A DNA stretch of 64,000 nt from RGIG4097 sp045613765. GTDB taxonomy: Bacteria > Bacillota > Clostridia > Christensenellales > CAG-917. Both the position numbers and the translations under genes were made by a program. The notes under the pieces are model-generated. The model saw only the letters and a list, made by a program, of their open reading frames with translations. It was not told where the DNA came from and searched no databases. Location: positions 1-64,000 of the forward strand of contig JAZLBO010000003.1 in the NCBI GenBank assembly GCA_045613765.1. Direction: 5' to 3'. Positions 17,390 through 27,464 of this stretch are shown piece after piece (the stretch's first letter is position 1; every line of letters starts with the position of its first letter).

Positions 17390-17521
17390 ATGAACAAACT
17401 TATGTTAGGTATGGTTGTGGGTATGCTTGGTGCAACGGTCATTGTGACTTGCAGTGGCACAAAGTGTATCAAACACGCCAAAAAGATGTTGCTTGGCAAA
17501 ATTGAAGACATATTAAAGTAA
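17390..17521 (+). CDS. Small single-helix membrane protein (43 residues)
   Basis: MNKLMLGMVVGMLGATVIV is a glycine-rich membrane helix, followed by a short basic tail CIKHAKKMLLGKIEDILK. It has a very strong ribosome site (GGGAGGGAAGT) before the ATG at 17390, which picks this start over the in-frame one at 17294. A strong terminator follows within 3 bases. The layout resembles short YtxH-like envelope proteins, but I cannot name a family. Confidence 0.6.
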   Translation: MNKLMLGMVVGMLGATVIVTCSGTKCIKHAKKMLLGKIEDILK

Positions 17522-17523
17522 AG

Positions 17524-17550
17524 GAAAAGATGGGCGATGCCCATCTTTTC
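17524..17550 (+). terminator. Terminator after the 43-residue protein gene
   Basis: A 12-bp perfect stem GAAAAGATGGGC-GAT-GCCCATCTTTTC. It has its T-run inside the stem end and is followed by TAAAAAAG. Confidence 0.75.
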
Positions 17551-17731
17551 TAAAAAAGGAGATTGCAAGCAAAATTCTTGCACAAATGAAACAAAGACGA
17601 TATAAGATAGGTCCAATTCAAGTTTTTCCAAATTGCACCTTTTATGAGATTATCTTACAATAGAAAAATTAAAGTAATCTTAAATAAAACCATTTTTCAA
17701 ATTCAACAAAATGTAACAAAGTTGTATATTA

Positions 17732-17760
17732 TTGACAAAAGGTTAAAATTGTATTAAAAT
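17732..17760 (+). promoter_or_regulatory. Promoter of the DegV gene
   Basis: TTGACA (17732-17737) and TAAAAT (17755-17760) are 17 bases apart, 30 bases before the ATG. This is the first likely coding start after the terminator at 17550. Confidence 0.7.
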
Positions 17761-17789
17761 AATATCATCAATTTTCTTAGGAGTGCTTT

Positions 17790-18656
17790 ATGGCAGTTTT
17801 ATTTTGCGATACCGATTGCGAACTTTGGTATACCACGGCAAAAGACCTTGGAGTGAAAGTGATTGGCATGCCTTACATTGTTGACGGCGAAGAAATCATG
17901 TACGACCTTGGCGAAAATACTGACTTTGAAGGTTTCTTCAACAAAATGAAGGCAGGTTCAACAGTCACAACAGCAGGCCTCAACTACTATACATACTACG
18001 AAATATTTAAGCCTTACTTTGAAAAGGGCGAAGATATTCTTTATGTTGCATTTTCATCAAAGATGTCTGCAACATTTGGTCCTATGCAAAATGCAGTAGA
18101 TGATCTTTCAAAGGAATATCCCGGTGTCAAGTTTGTCAAGTTTGACACACTCAATATTTGTATGGGCGCAGGCATCATGGTATATCTTGCAGGCAAGTTC
18201 TTCAATGAAAATGGTGGGGATATTGAAAAGACCTACGCATATCTTGAAACACTCGTCAACAACGTGGGCATCTACTTTGTAGTTGATGATTTGAAATATC
18301 TTGCACGTGGTGGACGTCTTTCACCCAGCAAGGCAGCAATCGGCAACCTTATCCAATTGAAGCCTATCCTTCGTGTCAATCCCGAAGGCGAAATCGACGT
18401 TTATGCAAAGCAACAAGGTTCAAAGAAGGCATTGAGATTCTTGGTTGACGAATTCAAGAAGAAATACAAGGATATCGACAACGCCCCCATCACAATTCTT
18501 CATGCAAACAACCTTGATGCAGCAGAAAACATCAAAGCACAAGTTGAAGAATTTGCACCCAATGCAGAGATCATACTTCAACCCATTGGTCCCGTTATTG
18601 GTGCACACTGTGGCCCCGGTACAGTTGGTATTGTATTCACAGCAACATCAAGATAA
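17790..18656 (+). CDS. DegV family fatty-acid-binding protein
   Basis: DegV/FakB proteins bind a fatty acid and present it to the FakA kinase for phospholipid synthesis. The 288-residue protein is full length, with the N-terminal AVLFCDTDCELW, the SSKMSATFG loop of the fatty-acid pocket, and the signature DDLKYLARGGRLSPSKAAIG and LKPILRV. C-terminal GPVIGAHCGPGTVGIVF carries the His conserved in FakB. GGAG precedes the ATG. FakA is not in the window. Confidence 0.92.
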   Translation: MAVLFCDTDCELWYTTAKDLGVKVIGMPYIVDGEEIMYDLGENTDFEGFFNKMKAGSTVTTAGLNYYTYYEIFKPYFEKGEDILYVAFSSKMSATFGPMQNAVDDLSKEYPGVKFVKFDTLNICMGAGIMVYLAGKFFNENGGDIEKTYAYLETLVNNVGIYFVVDDLKYLARGGRLSPSKAAIGNLIQLKPILRVNPEGEIDVYAKQQGSKKALRFLVDEFKKKYKDIDNAPITILHANNLDAAENIKAQVEEFAPNAEIILQPIGPVIGAHCGPGTVGIVFTATSR

Positions 18657-18672
18657 CAAAATCAAATCAAAC

Positions 18673-18704
18673 AAAAAGTTCCGTAAAACACGGAACTTTT
18701 TTTT
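18673..18704 (+). terminator. Terminator after the DegV gene
   Basis: AAAAAGTTCCGT-AAA-ACACGGAACTTTTTTTT forms a strong stem (AGTTCCGT/ACGGAACT) with eight T. Confidence 0.9.
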
Positions 18705-18778
18705 GTGCAAGTTTTTAGAAAATTGTAGGGTAGAGTAGTGTGTCAACAAGGAAAGGATTGATATTTTCTTGGGAAACA

Positions 18779-20098
18779 TCAAGTCAAAATTGACAAATTG
18801 TAGTCAAGGATAAATGGGTCATATCCACCAAAGTTTGCCCTGAAAAGTCCTGTGGTTGACAGTGAATTGACTGCAAGTGAAAAGCCGTCATTATGTCCGT
18901 ATAGGCCTACAATTTGACAGTCAAAGTCCAAGTCCTTTGAAAGAGTGATTTCCCCATCGGTGTATATGATTTGACTGTGGTCATTTGCACTTGCCAAAGC
19001 AAAAATTCCATCACAACCAAAAGTGAAAAGATCTATATTTTCAAAGTTGAAATTATTTGATGCAGACAACACTTCATCAAGGTGCTTGCAGTATGATTTT
19101 GTCACCCCATTGCCAACAAACAAAAGCCCGTCTGCGTGGGGCATAAGTATGCCGTCATCAACGTCCCCAATACCCTTTGATGACAACGTGTTGAAGGATT
19201 TGTCAAAGGCATAAAGCCACGGCGCACCTTTTAACTTGCCATAGAGTATATAGTTGCTTTCTGTCTTTGTCCCTGCCGTGATAATTTGCTTAAATGATAG
19301 TTTATATTGTGAAAATACTTGTCTAAACCCATTGTTTGTGTCAAAAGTGTAAATTGACAGTGACGTTTTGTCGCTTGTAATCATTGCCCAACCGTCATTG
19401 CTTTCAAATATTTGTTCTATGTGTTGATGGTTGGTTTCAAGGATAAAAGGACTTTCTTGCACAGTCAAGTTATCCTGTATTTTCATCATAGTCAAAAAGC
19501 CGTCAATCACTGCAAATAGACACAAGTCCCCACCGGACAAATACAACTTGCCATCACTGAAAAATGGCAGAGTGATTTTGCCTATAATTTGGCAATTTGT
19601 GTCAAGGAAGAATAGAGTACTTTCCTCATTGCTTTTTGTGAGAACTGCCACCCCTTTTGACGACATTTTGCCATCAACAAAAGTGCCGTCTTTTGTCAGG
19701 TGTGTCACTTTTTCAACACCGTCTTCAACAAGGGCAACAGAAAGACCTTTTTCTCGCATATCAAACTCAACAGAATTTGACAAGAACACGCAAAATCTTT
19801 TGTCTGCGTAGTTGATTACACCTTGAAGGGTGTCATCACTTTCTCCACCGAAATGTGTTGTGTCAATGCCATCAATCTTTTCTGCCTTTCGTGGCAAGAT
19901 TGTGTAGTAGGGTTGATGGATGTCTTCATTGTTCTCAGTGACGCCGTCTGCATTGTTTTTATCATTGTCCCCAACTGCAGTTGCTTGGTTGTTGTTTTTG
20001 TCGAGATATAGGGCGTCATATAACACATAACTGCCCACTGCGATAGAACAAAGTAGAATTATTGCCAACCATTTTGCTAATGTTTTTTGTTTTTGCAT
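18779..20098 (-). CDS. Membrane-anchored extracytoplasmic protein, possibly beta-propeller
   Basis: The 439-residue protein has a basic start, one membrane helix (WLAIILLCSIAVGSYVLY, about 10-27), an Asn/Asp-rich linker (about 33-62), and a long beta-rich part with repeating strands such as GVAVLTKSNEESTLFFLD, GWAMITSDKTSLSIYTFD and GIFALASANDHSQIIYTD, as in beta-propellers. No catalytic motif is visible. It overlaps the end of murG by 22 bases, so it is translated with it. Its role is unknown. A similar propeller-like anchored protein is coupled to recO at 37915. Confidence 0.65.
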   Translation of the reverse strand: MQKQKTLAKWLAIILLCSIAVGSYVLYDALYLDKNNNQATAVGDNDKNNADGVTENNEDIHQPYYTILPRKAEKIDGIDTTHFGGESDDTLQGVINYADKRFCVFLSNSVEFDMREKGLSVALVEDGVEKVTHLTKDGTFVDGKMSSKGVAVLTKSNEESTLFFLDTNCQIIGKITLPFFSDGKLYLSGGDLCLFAVIDGFLTMMKIQDNLTVQESPFILETNHQHIEQIFESNDGWAMITSDKTSLSIYTFDTNNGFRQVFSQYKLSFKQIITAGTKTESNYILYGKLKGAPWLYAFDKSFNTLSSKGIGDVDDGILMPHADGLLFVGNGVTKSYCKHLDEVLSASNNFNFENIDLFTFGCDGIFALASANDHSQIIYTDGEITLSKDLDFDCQIVGLYGHNDGFSLAVNSLSTTGLFRANFGGYDPFILDYNLSILT

Positions 20099-21126
20099 AA
20101 GTCACCTCGGCTTATGCTATCACGTATGATTTCCACAATTTTTCCGTTGGTGTCGGCAGACATTTTTCTCATTGGTTGAGAAGATAATGTTTTGTCGATT
20201 TCCATCGTCAATCTTTTTATCTCGCTCTCATATAGCACCCTGCCACCGTATTTTTTGGCAAGTACGGCATTGTCCATTTGGTCGCCACGAGATACACCCT
20301 TTGGCAGTGGAATAAACAATGTACGCTTTTCAAGGGCAGACAATTCGTGAAGGGCAGTTGCCCCTGCTCGTGACACCACAACGTCGCTGACTGCATATAG
20401 TTCCCCCATATTGTCGGCATAAGGGATAGGGATATATCTGTCGGTTTTTTGTGGATTAAAGTTTGAATTTTTGCCATAGATGTGTATGACAACATATTTC
20501 TTTGTCAACTCTTGAAGGTTGTCGGCGATTGCCTTGTTGATTGCACTTGCGCCCGAAGATCCACCCACCACAAGCAATACCTTTTCATTTTGTGCAATAT
20601 TGAGTTTTTTGCGAGCGAAAATTGGGTCAACTCCCAAAAGATCTTCACGGACAGGCACTCCAACAAAGTTCCCATCTGTCTGTGGATTGGACGTGAGAAT
20701 TTTGCCACCCATAAACTTGCCCACCTTGTTGGCAACCCCCAAAGTCAAATCGGACTCGTGGCATATAAGTGGAATTTTGCCGTGAGCGAGAATAAGTGGC
20801 AAGGATACGTATCCACCCTTTGCAAAAATCAAATCGGGCTTTACTTCCTTCAAAAGTTTTTTGCCCTCCGTCAGTGATTTTAGAAGGACAAAAGGAATTT
20901 TCAAATTGTTGACAACACTCTTAAAAGACAAGCCACGGACAAACTTTATGGTTGTAAGTCCGTGATATTCAAGCCCACAATCCGTTGCCAATCGCTTTTC
21001 AAGAGTATCCCCATTTCCACCTACATATTCAACGGCAAAACCCCCTCGTTTGAGAGTGGGAAGAAGTGCAAGATTGGGGTATATATGCCCACCAGTGCCA
21101 CCACCTGTCAAGAGTATCTTTTTCAT
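20077..21126 (-). CDS. murG: UDP-N-acetylglucosamine-lipid II transferase
   Basis: MurG adds GlcNAc to lipid I to make lipid II on the inner face of the membrane, the last cytoplasmic step of peptidoglycan synthesis. The 349-residue protein begins MKKILLTGGGTGGHIYPNLAL with the G-loop GGGTGGH. It has KGGYVSLP and the second loop VVGGSSGASAINKA, with the UDP-GlcNAc site SRAGATALHELSALEK. The ATG at 21126 matches the family start. It lies apart from other mur genes, coupled only to the downstream anchored protein. Confidence 0.95.
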   Translation of the reverse strand: MKKILLTGGGTGGHIYPNLALLPTLKRGGFAVEYVGGNGDTLEKRLATDCGLEYHGLTTIKFVRGLSFKSVVNNLKIPFVLLKSLTEGKKLLKEVKPDLIFAKGGYVSLPLILAHGKIPLICHESDLTLGVANKVGKFMGGKILTSNPQTDGNFVGVPVREDLLGVDPIFARKKLNIAQNEKVLLVVGGSSGASAINKAIADNLQELTKKYVVIHIYGKNSNFNPQKTDRYIPIPYADNMGELYAVSDVVVSRAGATALHELSALEKRTLFIPLPKGVSRGDQMDNAVLAKKYGGRVLYESEIKRLTMEIDKTLSSQPMRKMSADTNGKIVEIIRDSISRGDLCKNKKH

Positions 21127-21322
21127 GCTAAATATTATGCCCAAGAGATCAAAAAGGTTTCAAAACGCCCAAAATCAGTCAAATATTTTACGGCTTGCAA
21201 GTGGTTGTGATGGTAAAAAATAAATTCGTTGAATTTATTTGCCCCAAAATTGAGTTTTGGTTGTAAGGGAACTTAAAGACGACAAAAATGTCGAATTTTC
21301 TAAATTGGTGGGGTTGATATGG

Positions 21323-21389
21323 TTGAAAAGTTTTCATTTATGTGATATACTTGATTATGTTTTTAGTATTCGCACACCCTACGTGTGCG
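21323..21389 (+). promoter_or_regulatory. Promoter and 5' hairpin of parE
   Basis: TTGAAA (21323-21328) and TATACT (21346-21351) are 17 bases apart. The leader then forms a perfect 7-bp hairpin CGCACAC-CCTAC-GTGTGCG at 21371-21389, before the ATG at 21423. Confidence 0.65.
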
Positions 21390-21422
21390 TGTGAGAGCAA
21401 AATTACACTTGGCAGGTATTTT

Positions 21423-23393
21423 ATGTCAGCAGTAAAAGGTTACAATGCAGAGCAAATCCAAGTTCTTGAAGGTCTTGACGCAGTAAGAAAGCGTCCCGGT
21501 ATGTATATCGGCACAACAGGCAACAAGGGCTTGCACCACATTTTGTGGGAAATCATAGACAACAGTGTTGACGAAGTGTCCAACGGATATGGCGATACAG
21601 TCAAAATTCAACTTCTTGACAACTGTGTTGCACGTGTCAGCGACAACGGCAGAGGTATGCCCGTTGACAAGCACCCCAAACTTAAAATCAGTGGTGTTGA
21701 AGTCATCTTCACACAACTTCACGCAGGTGCAAAGTTTAACAACGATCAATATTCATTTTCTGGTGGTCTTCACGGCGTAGGCGCATCAGTTACAAATGCA
21801 CTTTCTGAGTGGCTTTATGTTGAAGTTGCCCGTGATGGCAATCTCTATAGAGCAGATTTCCACTCTCCCGTCCTTGCCAACGGCAAAGTCAAGAGTGGTG
21901 CAATCAAAAATCCCCTTACACTCGTTGGCAAGACAAAGGAGCAAGGCTCTCGCGTCACATTTAAGCCTGACGAAAAGATCTTCAAAGGGGAAAAATTCAA
22001 CTACGACACAATCGCAACTCGTATGCGTGACGTGGCATATCTCAACAAGGGTATGACAATCATCCTTGAAGACTTGCGTATGCCCCTTGATGGTGGCACT
22101 GAAAAGAGTGACACTTTCTGCTTTAAGGGTGGCATTGCAGACTACGTTCAATTTTTGAACGAAGGCAAGACAGTCCTTTACGATAAGCCTTTGTACGTTG
22201 AAGCCAAGGAACAAAACTTTGAAGTGGCAGTTGCAGTGCAACACACCGAAAGTTATACAGAAAACATTTACAGTTACGTCAACAGTATTCCCACTGCAGA
22301 AGGTGGCACACACGAAGTAGGCTTCAAGAGTGCTGTGACAAGAGTGTTCAATGAATATGCAAGACGCAATAACATCTTGAAGGAAAAGCAAGCCAACCTT
22401 CTTGGCGAAGACTTCCGTGAAGGTATGGTTGCAGTCATCACAGTCAAGATGCAAAACGTCCAATTTGAAGGACAAACAAAGGGCAAACTCGGCAACCCTG
22501 AAGTAAGACAGAAAGTTGAAACACTTGTCAGTGAACAACTTGAAGAACTCCTTCAAATGAGAGGCTATAAAGCCAGTGCAGAAAAGATCATATCAAAGGC
22601 AATGGGTGCAGCGCGCACTCGTGAAGCAGCCAAAAAGGCAAAGGATATTGCCCGTCAACAAAACAAACTCAACGGCGCAAACCTTATTGGCAAATTGTCA
22701 AGTTGTTCTGGCAAAAACCACTCAATTAACGAGTTATTTATCGTAGAAGGCGACTCTGCAGGTGGCAGTGCAAAGCAAGCACGTGACAGAAGTTTCCAAG
22801 CAATTCTTCCTTTGAGAGGCAAACCCTTGAACGTAGAAAAAGCACCTCTTGAAAAGATCCTTGCCAACGAAGAAATCTCAACCATCATCAGTGCGCTCGG
22901 CACAGGCATTGAACCTGCATTTGACATTAGTGGCCTCAAGTATGACAAAGTCATCATCCTTGCAGACGCTGACCAAGACGGAGCACACATTAGAGCATTG
23001 CTTTTGACTTTCTTCTTTAGATATATGCGCCAACTTATCACAGAAGGTCACGTATATATCGGTATGCCCCCTCTTTATAAACTTGCCAAGAAAGACGAAA
23101 TCGTCTATTGCTATGATGACGTCGCTCTAGAAGAAGCACAAAAGAAAATGGGCAAGACGGCACTGCTTCAACGATTCAAAGGTCTTGGAGAAATGAACCC
23201 CGAACAACTTTGGGACACAGCAATGGATCCTGCAAAGCGTTCACTCACAAGAGTCACCATTGAAGATGCAGCATCTGCAGACAAGCGTATAACAGTGTTG
23301 ATGGGAGATGATAGCACCATAAGAAAGGACTATATCTACAAACACGCAGATTTCAACAAAATAGATTCATTTAAGATTAAGGCGGAGGAATAA
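21423..23393 (+). CDS. parE: DNA topoisomerase IV subunit B
   Basis: This is the ATPase subunit of the type IIA topoisomerase that unlinks daughter chromosomes. The 656-residue protein has the GHKL ATP site (MYIGTTGNKGLHHILWEIIDNSVDE, N of EIIDN), GRGMPVDKHPK, GGLHGVGASV, and the TOPRIM motifs EGDSAGGSAKQ and DADQDGAHIR. ParC follows after 3 bases. GyrB is a possible alternative. I favour ParE because the partner's C-terminal domain lacks a good GyrA box and its other motifs match ParC. The ATG at 21423 fits the family start MSAVKGYNAEQIQVLEGLDAV. Confidence 0.85.
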   Translation: MSAVKGYNAEQIQVLEGLDAVRKRPGMYIGTTGNKGLHHILWEIIDNSVDEVSNGYGDTVKIQLLDNCVARVSDNGRGMPVDKHPKLKISGVEVIFTQLHAGAKFNNDQYSFSGGLHGVGASVTNALSEWLYVEVARDGNLYRADFHSPVLANGKVKSGAIKNPLTLVGKTKEQGSRVTFKPDEKIFKGEKFNYDTIATRMRDVAYLNKGMTIILEDLRMPLDGGTEKSDTFCFKGGIADYVQFLNEGKTVLYDKPLYVEAKEQNFEVAVAVQHTESYTENIYSYVNSIPTAEGGTHEVGFKSAVTRVFNEYARRNNILKEKQANLLGEDFREGMVAVITVKMQNVQFEGQTKGKLGNPEVRQKVETLVSEQLEELLQMRGYKASAEKIISKAMGAARTREAAKKAKDIARQQNKLNGANLIGKLSSCSGKNHSINELFIVEGDSAGGSAKQARDRSFQAILPLRGKPLNVEKAPLEKILANEEISTIISALGTGIEPAFDISGLKYDKVIILADADQDGAHIRALLLTFFFRYMRQLITEGHVYIGMPPLYKLAKKDEIVYCYDDVALEEAQKKMGKTALLQRFKGLGEMNPEQLWDTAMDPAKRSLTRVTIEDAASADKRITVLMGDDSTIRKDYIYKHADFNKIDSFKIKAEE

Positions 23394-23396
23394 AAT

Positions 23397-25820
23397 ATGG
23401 CCAAGAAACAACAAAAAGAAATCGTATATAGCAGTGCGATTTATGACGTAGTTCTTGAAGAAGTCATGCACAATTCCATGTTGCCTTATTCAGAAAATGT
23501 CATATTGGATCGTGCACTTCCAAGAGTTGAAGACGGATTGAAACCCGTCCAACGTAGAATACTTTACTCAATGTACGAAATGGGCATCACACCCGATAAG
23601 CCCTACAAGAAATGCGCAAGAATAGTTGGCGATTGTCTTGGCAAATATCATCCCCACGGCGATAGTTCTGTCTATGGCGCATTGGTGCGTATGGCACAAC
23701 CCTTTGCAATGGGACTTAAACTCATTGACGGCCACGGAAACTTTGGTTCTGTTGACGGTGACGGGGCGGCGGCTATGCGTTATACCGAGGCTCGTATGGC
23801 ACCCCTTGCTCTCGAACTTTTGAGAGATCTTGACAAGGATACAGTGTCTTGGACACCCAACTTTGACGATAGCCTTGAAGAACCTACCATTTTGCCCGGC
23901 AGATTCCCCAATCTTCTTGTAAACGGCGCAAACGGTATTGCAGTTGGCCTTGCAACCAACATCCCTACACACAATATGGCAGAAAGTATTGATGCAGTTG
24001 TTGCAATGATTGACAATCCTTCAATCACAACGGCAGAACTCCTCAAGACTTTCAAAGGCCCGGATTTCCCAACAGGTGGGTTTATCATCCCCGTTGACAG
24101 CCTTGAATCAATCTATGAAACAGGCAAAGGACGTATCAAAATCCGTTCACGCTTGCACATAGAAGACGACGACAACGGCAAGAAGAATATTGTCATCACG
24201 GAACTTCCTTATCAAGTCAACAAGGCAGAACTTTTGACAAAGATTGCAGATCTTCGTGATGCCAACAAGGAATTGCTCTCTGGCATAAGCGATATCGTTG
24301 ACGAAAGTGACAAGACAGGTATGCGTGCAGTCATCAAATTGAAGAAAGATGCACCCGTTGACAAGATTGTTGCTTTCTTGATGAAGAAATCCAACCTTGA
24401 AATTGGCTACTCCATCAATATCGTTGCAATCGCAGGTGGCAAGCCCGAGCAACTGGGTCTTCGTGACATACTCAAGTACTACATTGCATATCAACGAGAA
24501 ATCATTGTCAAGCGCACAAACTTTGACCTTAAAGCAGCCAAGGCAAGAGCAGAAATCGTCAAAGGTCTTCTTGTTGCAATCGCCAACATTGATGAAGTCA
24601 TCCAAATCATCAAGACAAGTGAAACAACTGCAAAAGCAAAGGCAACACTTCGTGAAAGATTTGATCTTAGTGATGAGCAAGCACAAGCAATCCTTGATAT
24701 GCGACTCAAAGCCCTTGCACGTCTTGAAGTCGGCAGACTTGAAGAAGAACTTGCACGTCTTGAAAAACTCATTTCAAAACTTACTGCAATCCTTCAAAGC
24801 AAGGCAAAGCAATATGCAGTTGTCAAGGAAGAAATCCTTGAAATCAAAAAGAACAATCCTTCACCCAGACTTTCAAAGATTTTGGATGCAAAAGAAGCAG
24901 ACAATATGGATCTTCCTTCACAAGAAGAATCTGTCCAATATCGTGAAGGCGTCTTTGTGTTGAACGAACAAGGCACAATTAGATTTATGTCACAAAAGAG
25001 TTACGCCCTTGCTCAAAAGGATATGTCTGCTTATGGCGAAAACGAATTGCCCAAGCAAATCCTTCACGTCAACAACAAAGGCAATCTCTTTGCATTTACA
25101 TCAAAGGGCAACCTTGTCAAGATTGACGTGACCAATATCCCTGAAAAGAGATGGCGTGAAAAGGGTGTGACAATCGGCTCACTCAACCCCGAAGTCGCTC
25201 AAGGGGAATATGTTGTCAAAGCATTTTTCTTTGGCTCTACACCTGTTGGAGAATTTATGTTCTTCACAAAGCAAGGTATGGTCAAGCGCACTGACGTCAG
25301 CGAATATACAGCATCAAAGGCATTTACAAATGCAATCATCCTTGGGGACAATGACACACTTTTGTCAGTTGAACTGGTTGATGATGAAAAGAACGTCTTT
25401 GAAGTGACTGCAGACGGTCAATGTTTGCTCTACAACCCCCTTGAAGTGCCAATCCAAGGCAAAAAAGCAGGTGGTGTCAAAGGTGTAAAACTTGGGGACA
25501 ATGATTATGTCGTCTATGGTGGCTTCATTGATGACGAAGGGGAAGTGGTTATCTTCACAACCACTGGATATGGCAAGCGTGTCATATCATCAACCCTTGA
25601 GGCAACGTCAAGATATTTGAAGGGCGTCAAGATTGTTGACCTTGACAAGAGCAAAGTCAAGTATGTGGGCACCGTCAAAGAACCTTACGATATCGCAATC
25701 GTATGCGACGGCAAGACAGACGTTGTCAACACCGAAGATATTAGACTTGACACTCGTACAACCAAGGGCAAACAAATGTACAAAGGCAACGTCACTCTCG
25801 TGACAAAGGTCAGTGAATAA
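23397..25820 (+). CDS. parC: DNA topoisomerase IV subunit A
   Basis: This is the DNA-cutting subunit that pairs with ParE. The 807-residue protein has RALPRVEDGLKPVQRRILY, the quinolone region KYHPHGDSSVYGALVRMAQP and the catalytic tyrosine in AAAMRYTEARM. Features closer to Firmicute ParC than to GyrA are SWTPNFDDSLEEPTILPGRFPNLLVNG, KGPDFPTGGFI, the missing canonical QRRGGKG box (here KKAGGVKGVKL), and RWREKGVTIG. GGAGG lies before the start. Confidence 0.85.
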   Translation: MAKKQQKEIVYSSAIYDVVLEEVMHNSMLPYSENVILDRALPRVEDGLKPVQRRILYSMYEMGITPDKPYKKCARIVGDCLGKYHPHGDSSVYGALVRMAQPFAMGLKLIDGHGNFGSVDGDGAAAMRYTEARMAPLALELLRDLDKDTVSWTPNFDDSLEEPTILPGRFPNLLVNGANGIAVGLATNIPTHNMAESIDAVVAMIDNPSITTAELLKTFKGPDFPTGGFIIPVDSLESIYETGKGRIKIRSRLHIEDDDNGKKNIVITELPYQVNKAELLTKIADLRDANKELLSGISDIVDESDKTGMRAVIKLKKDAPVDKIVAFLMKKSNLEIGYSINIVAIAGGKPEQLGLRDILKYYIAYQREIIVKRTNFDLKAAKARAEIVKGLLVAIANIDEVIQIIKTSETTAKAKATLRERFDLSDEQAQAILDMRLKALARLEVGRLEEELARLEKLISKLTAILQSKAKQYAVVKEEILEIKKNNPSPRLSKILDAKEADNMDLPSQEESVQYREGVFVLNEQGTIRFMSQKSYALAQKDMSAYGENELPKQILHVNNKGNLFAFTSKGNLVKIDVTNIPEKRWREKGVTIGSLNPEVAQGEYVVKAFFFGSTPVGEFMFFTKQGMVKRTDVSEYTASKAFTNAIILGDNDTLLSVELVDDEKNVFEVTADGQCLLYNPLEVPIQGKKAGGVKGVKLGDNDYVVYGGFIDDEGEVVIFTTTGYGKRVISSTLEATSRYLKGVKIVDLDKSKVKYVGTVKEPYDIAIVCDGKTDVVNTEDIRLDTRTTKGKQMYKGNVTLVTKVSE

Positions 25821-25833
25821 TAAGGACGGCATT

Positions 25834-27321
25834 ATGAACAAAATCGGATTTGATCAAAATCTCTATATGCAAAAGCAGTCCGAGAGAATTCTTGAAAGAA
25901 TAAATCTCTTTGACAAACTCTACCTTGAATTTGGTGGAAAACTTTTTGACGATTTGCACGCAATGAGAGTGCTCCCCGGCTTTGACAAAGGGGCAAAAAT
26001 TCGCTTGCTTGAAAATCTCAAAGACGAGGCAGAACTCATCATCTGCATCAATGCCAACGATATTGAGAAGAACAAAATCCGTGCAGACTATGGCATCACG
26101 TACGGCAGTGAAGTTGAGCGTATGATTGACAATATCTCATCAATGGGGATATTCATCAACTGTGTTGTCATCAAAATGTTCCAAGACCAACCTGCTGCAT
26201 TGACTTTTAAGCACAAACTTGAACACCGTGGCGTAAAGGTTTATGTCCATCGTCCCGTCAACGGCTATCCTGAAAACATTGACTTGGTAGTGTCCGAGGA
26301 AGGATTTGGCGCAAATCCATACATTGAAACCACAAGGAGACTTGTCGTTTGCACAGCCCCCGGCCCCGGCAGTGGAAAACTGGCAACTTGTCTCAACCAA
26401 CTTTATTACGAGCATAAAAAAGGCGTGAAGGGTGGATACGCCAAGTTTGAAACTTTCCCCGTGTGGAATTTGGCATTGACACACCCTGTCAACGTGGCGT
26501 ACGAAGCAGCCACTGCCGACCTTAACGATTTCAATACGATTGACAATTTCCATCTTGAAAATCATGGCAAAATTGCAGTCAGTTACAACAGAGATATGGA
26601 AGGTTTCCCCATCCTTAGAGAAATCCTTGCTCGTATCACCGGTGGAGAAGTATTGTACAAATCGCCTACTGATATGGGCGTCAATATGATAAAAGATTGC
26701 ATCACGGACAATGACGCTTGCGTTGAAGCATCAAGACAAGAAGTCCTTAGAAGATATTACAAGGCAAGATGCGATTACAAAAACGGACAATGCACAAGGG
26801 GTACCATTGAAAGATTGCACGTCCTTATGGCACGTCTTCAAGTGTCTGCAAGTGACAGAAAGGTCATAGAATACGCCCTTGAAAAGAACAAACAAACCGG
26901 TGGAAAGGGCGCAGTTGCCATTGAACTTCCTGACGGACAAGTTGTCACAGGTCGCAATACCAAACTTATGTCTGCAAGTGCAGCAGCAGTGTTCAATGCA
27001 GTGAAGACAATCGCAAACATTGATGACGATATTGACCTTATCGCACCTGTTGTCATTGAGCCTATCATCAAACTCAAGTCAAACGTGCTCCAAGAAAAGC
27101 ATACACCCCTTTCACTTGAAGAAGCATTGCTTGCACTTTCAGTGTGCGCAGCCACCAATCCTCTTGCAAGCAAAGCAGTCAAGAAACTTGAAATGTTGTC
27201 GGGATGTGAAGTCCACTCGTCACACATGCTTTTCAAGGCAGATGAAAACCCCTTGAGAAAACTTGGATTGCACCTTACTTGCGAGCCTGAGTTTCTTGAC
27301 AATGATCTGTTTATCAACTGA
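25834..27321 (+). CDS. DUF1846 family protein
   Basis: The 495-residue protein starts MNKIGFDQNLYMQKQSERIL and has the family hallmarks GKLFDDLHAMRVLPGF, VVCTAPGPGSGKLATCLNQLYYEHK, and FPVWNLALTHPVNVAYEAATADL. The family has known crystal structures but no established function. The GPGSGK loop hints at phosphate binding. The ATG at 25834 is supported by AAGGACGG and by family length. It is 13 bases after parC and may share its transcript. Confidence 0.88.
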   Translation: MNKIGFDQNLYMQKQSERILERINLFDKLYLEFGGKLFDDLHAMRVLPGFDKGAKIRLLENLKDEAELIICINANDIEKNKIRADYGITYGSEVERMIDNISSMGIFINCVVIKMFQDQPAALTFKHKLEHRGVKVYVHRPVNGYPENIDLVVSEEGFGANPYIETTRRLVVCTAPGPGSGKLATCLNQLYYEHKKGVKGGYAKFETFPVWNLALTHPVNVAYEAATADLNDFNTIDNFHLENHGKIAVSYNRDMEGFPILREILARITGGEVLYKSPTDMGVNMIKDCITDNDACVEASRQEVLRRYYKARCDYKNGQCTRGTIERLHVLMARLQVSASDRKVIEYALEKNKQTGGKGAVAIELPDGQVVTGRNTKLMSASAAAVFNAVKTIANIDDDIDLIAPVVIEPIIKLKSNVLQEKHTPLSLEEALLALSVCAATNPLASKAVKKLEMLSGCEVHSSHMLFKADENPLRKLGLHLTCEPEFLDNDLFIN

Positions 27322-27464
27322 CCACAAAATTTCAAACATAAGAAAGTCAAACAATCAAACGAAATAACTGAACAGAGTGTTTATCACAGAGTTTTTACTA
27401 TGTAAACACCTTGTTTTGAAAAATAAAATCTACGGTAATACCGATACAAATAGGAGAGATGAAT

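Noticed and set aside
21786..22556. 256-codon antisense frame inside parE
   Set aside because: It is a codon-bias shadow of parE with no start signal and many Cys/Phe residues from the opposite strand.
21423..25820. Gyrase (gyrB-gyrA) as the identity of the type IIA topoisomerase pair
   Set aside because: Subunit A has no canonical QRRGGKG box and its motifs fit Firmicute ParC better. Topoisomerase IV is preferred, but not proven.
27377..27412. Hairpin GTGTTTA...TAAACAC as a terminator before pepF
   Set aside because: The loop is long and the T-run after it is broken, so I do not call it.
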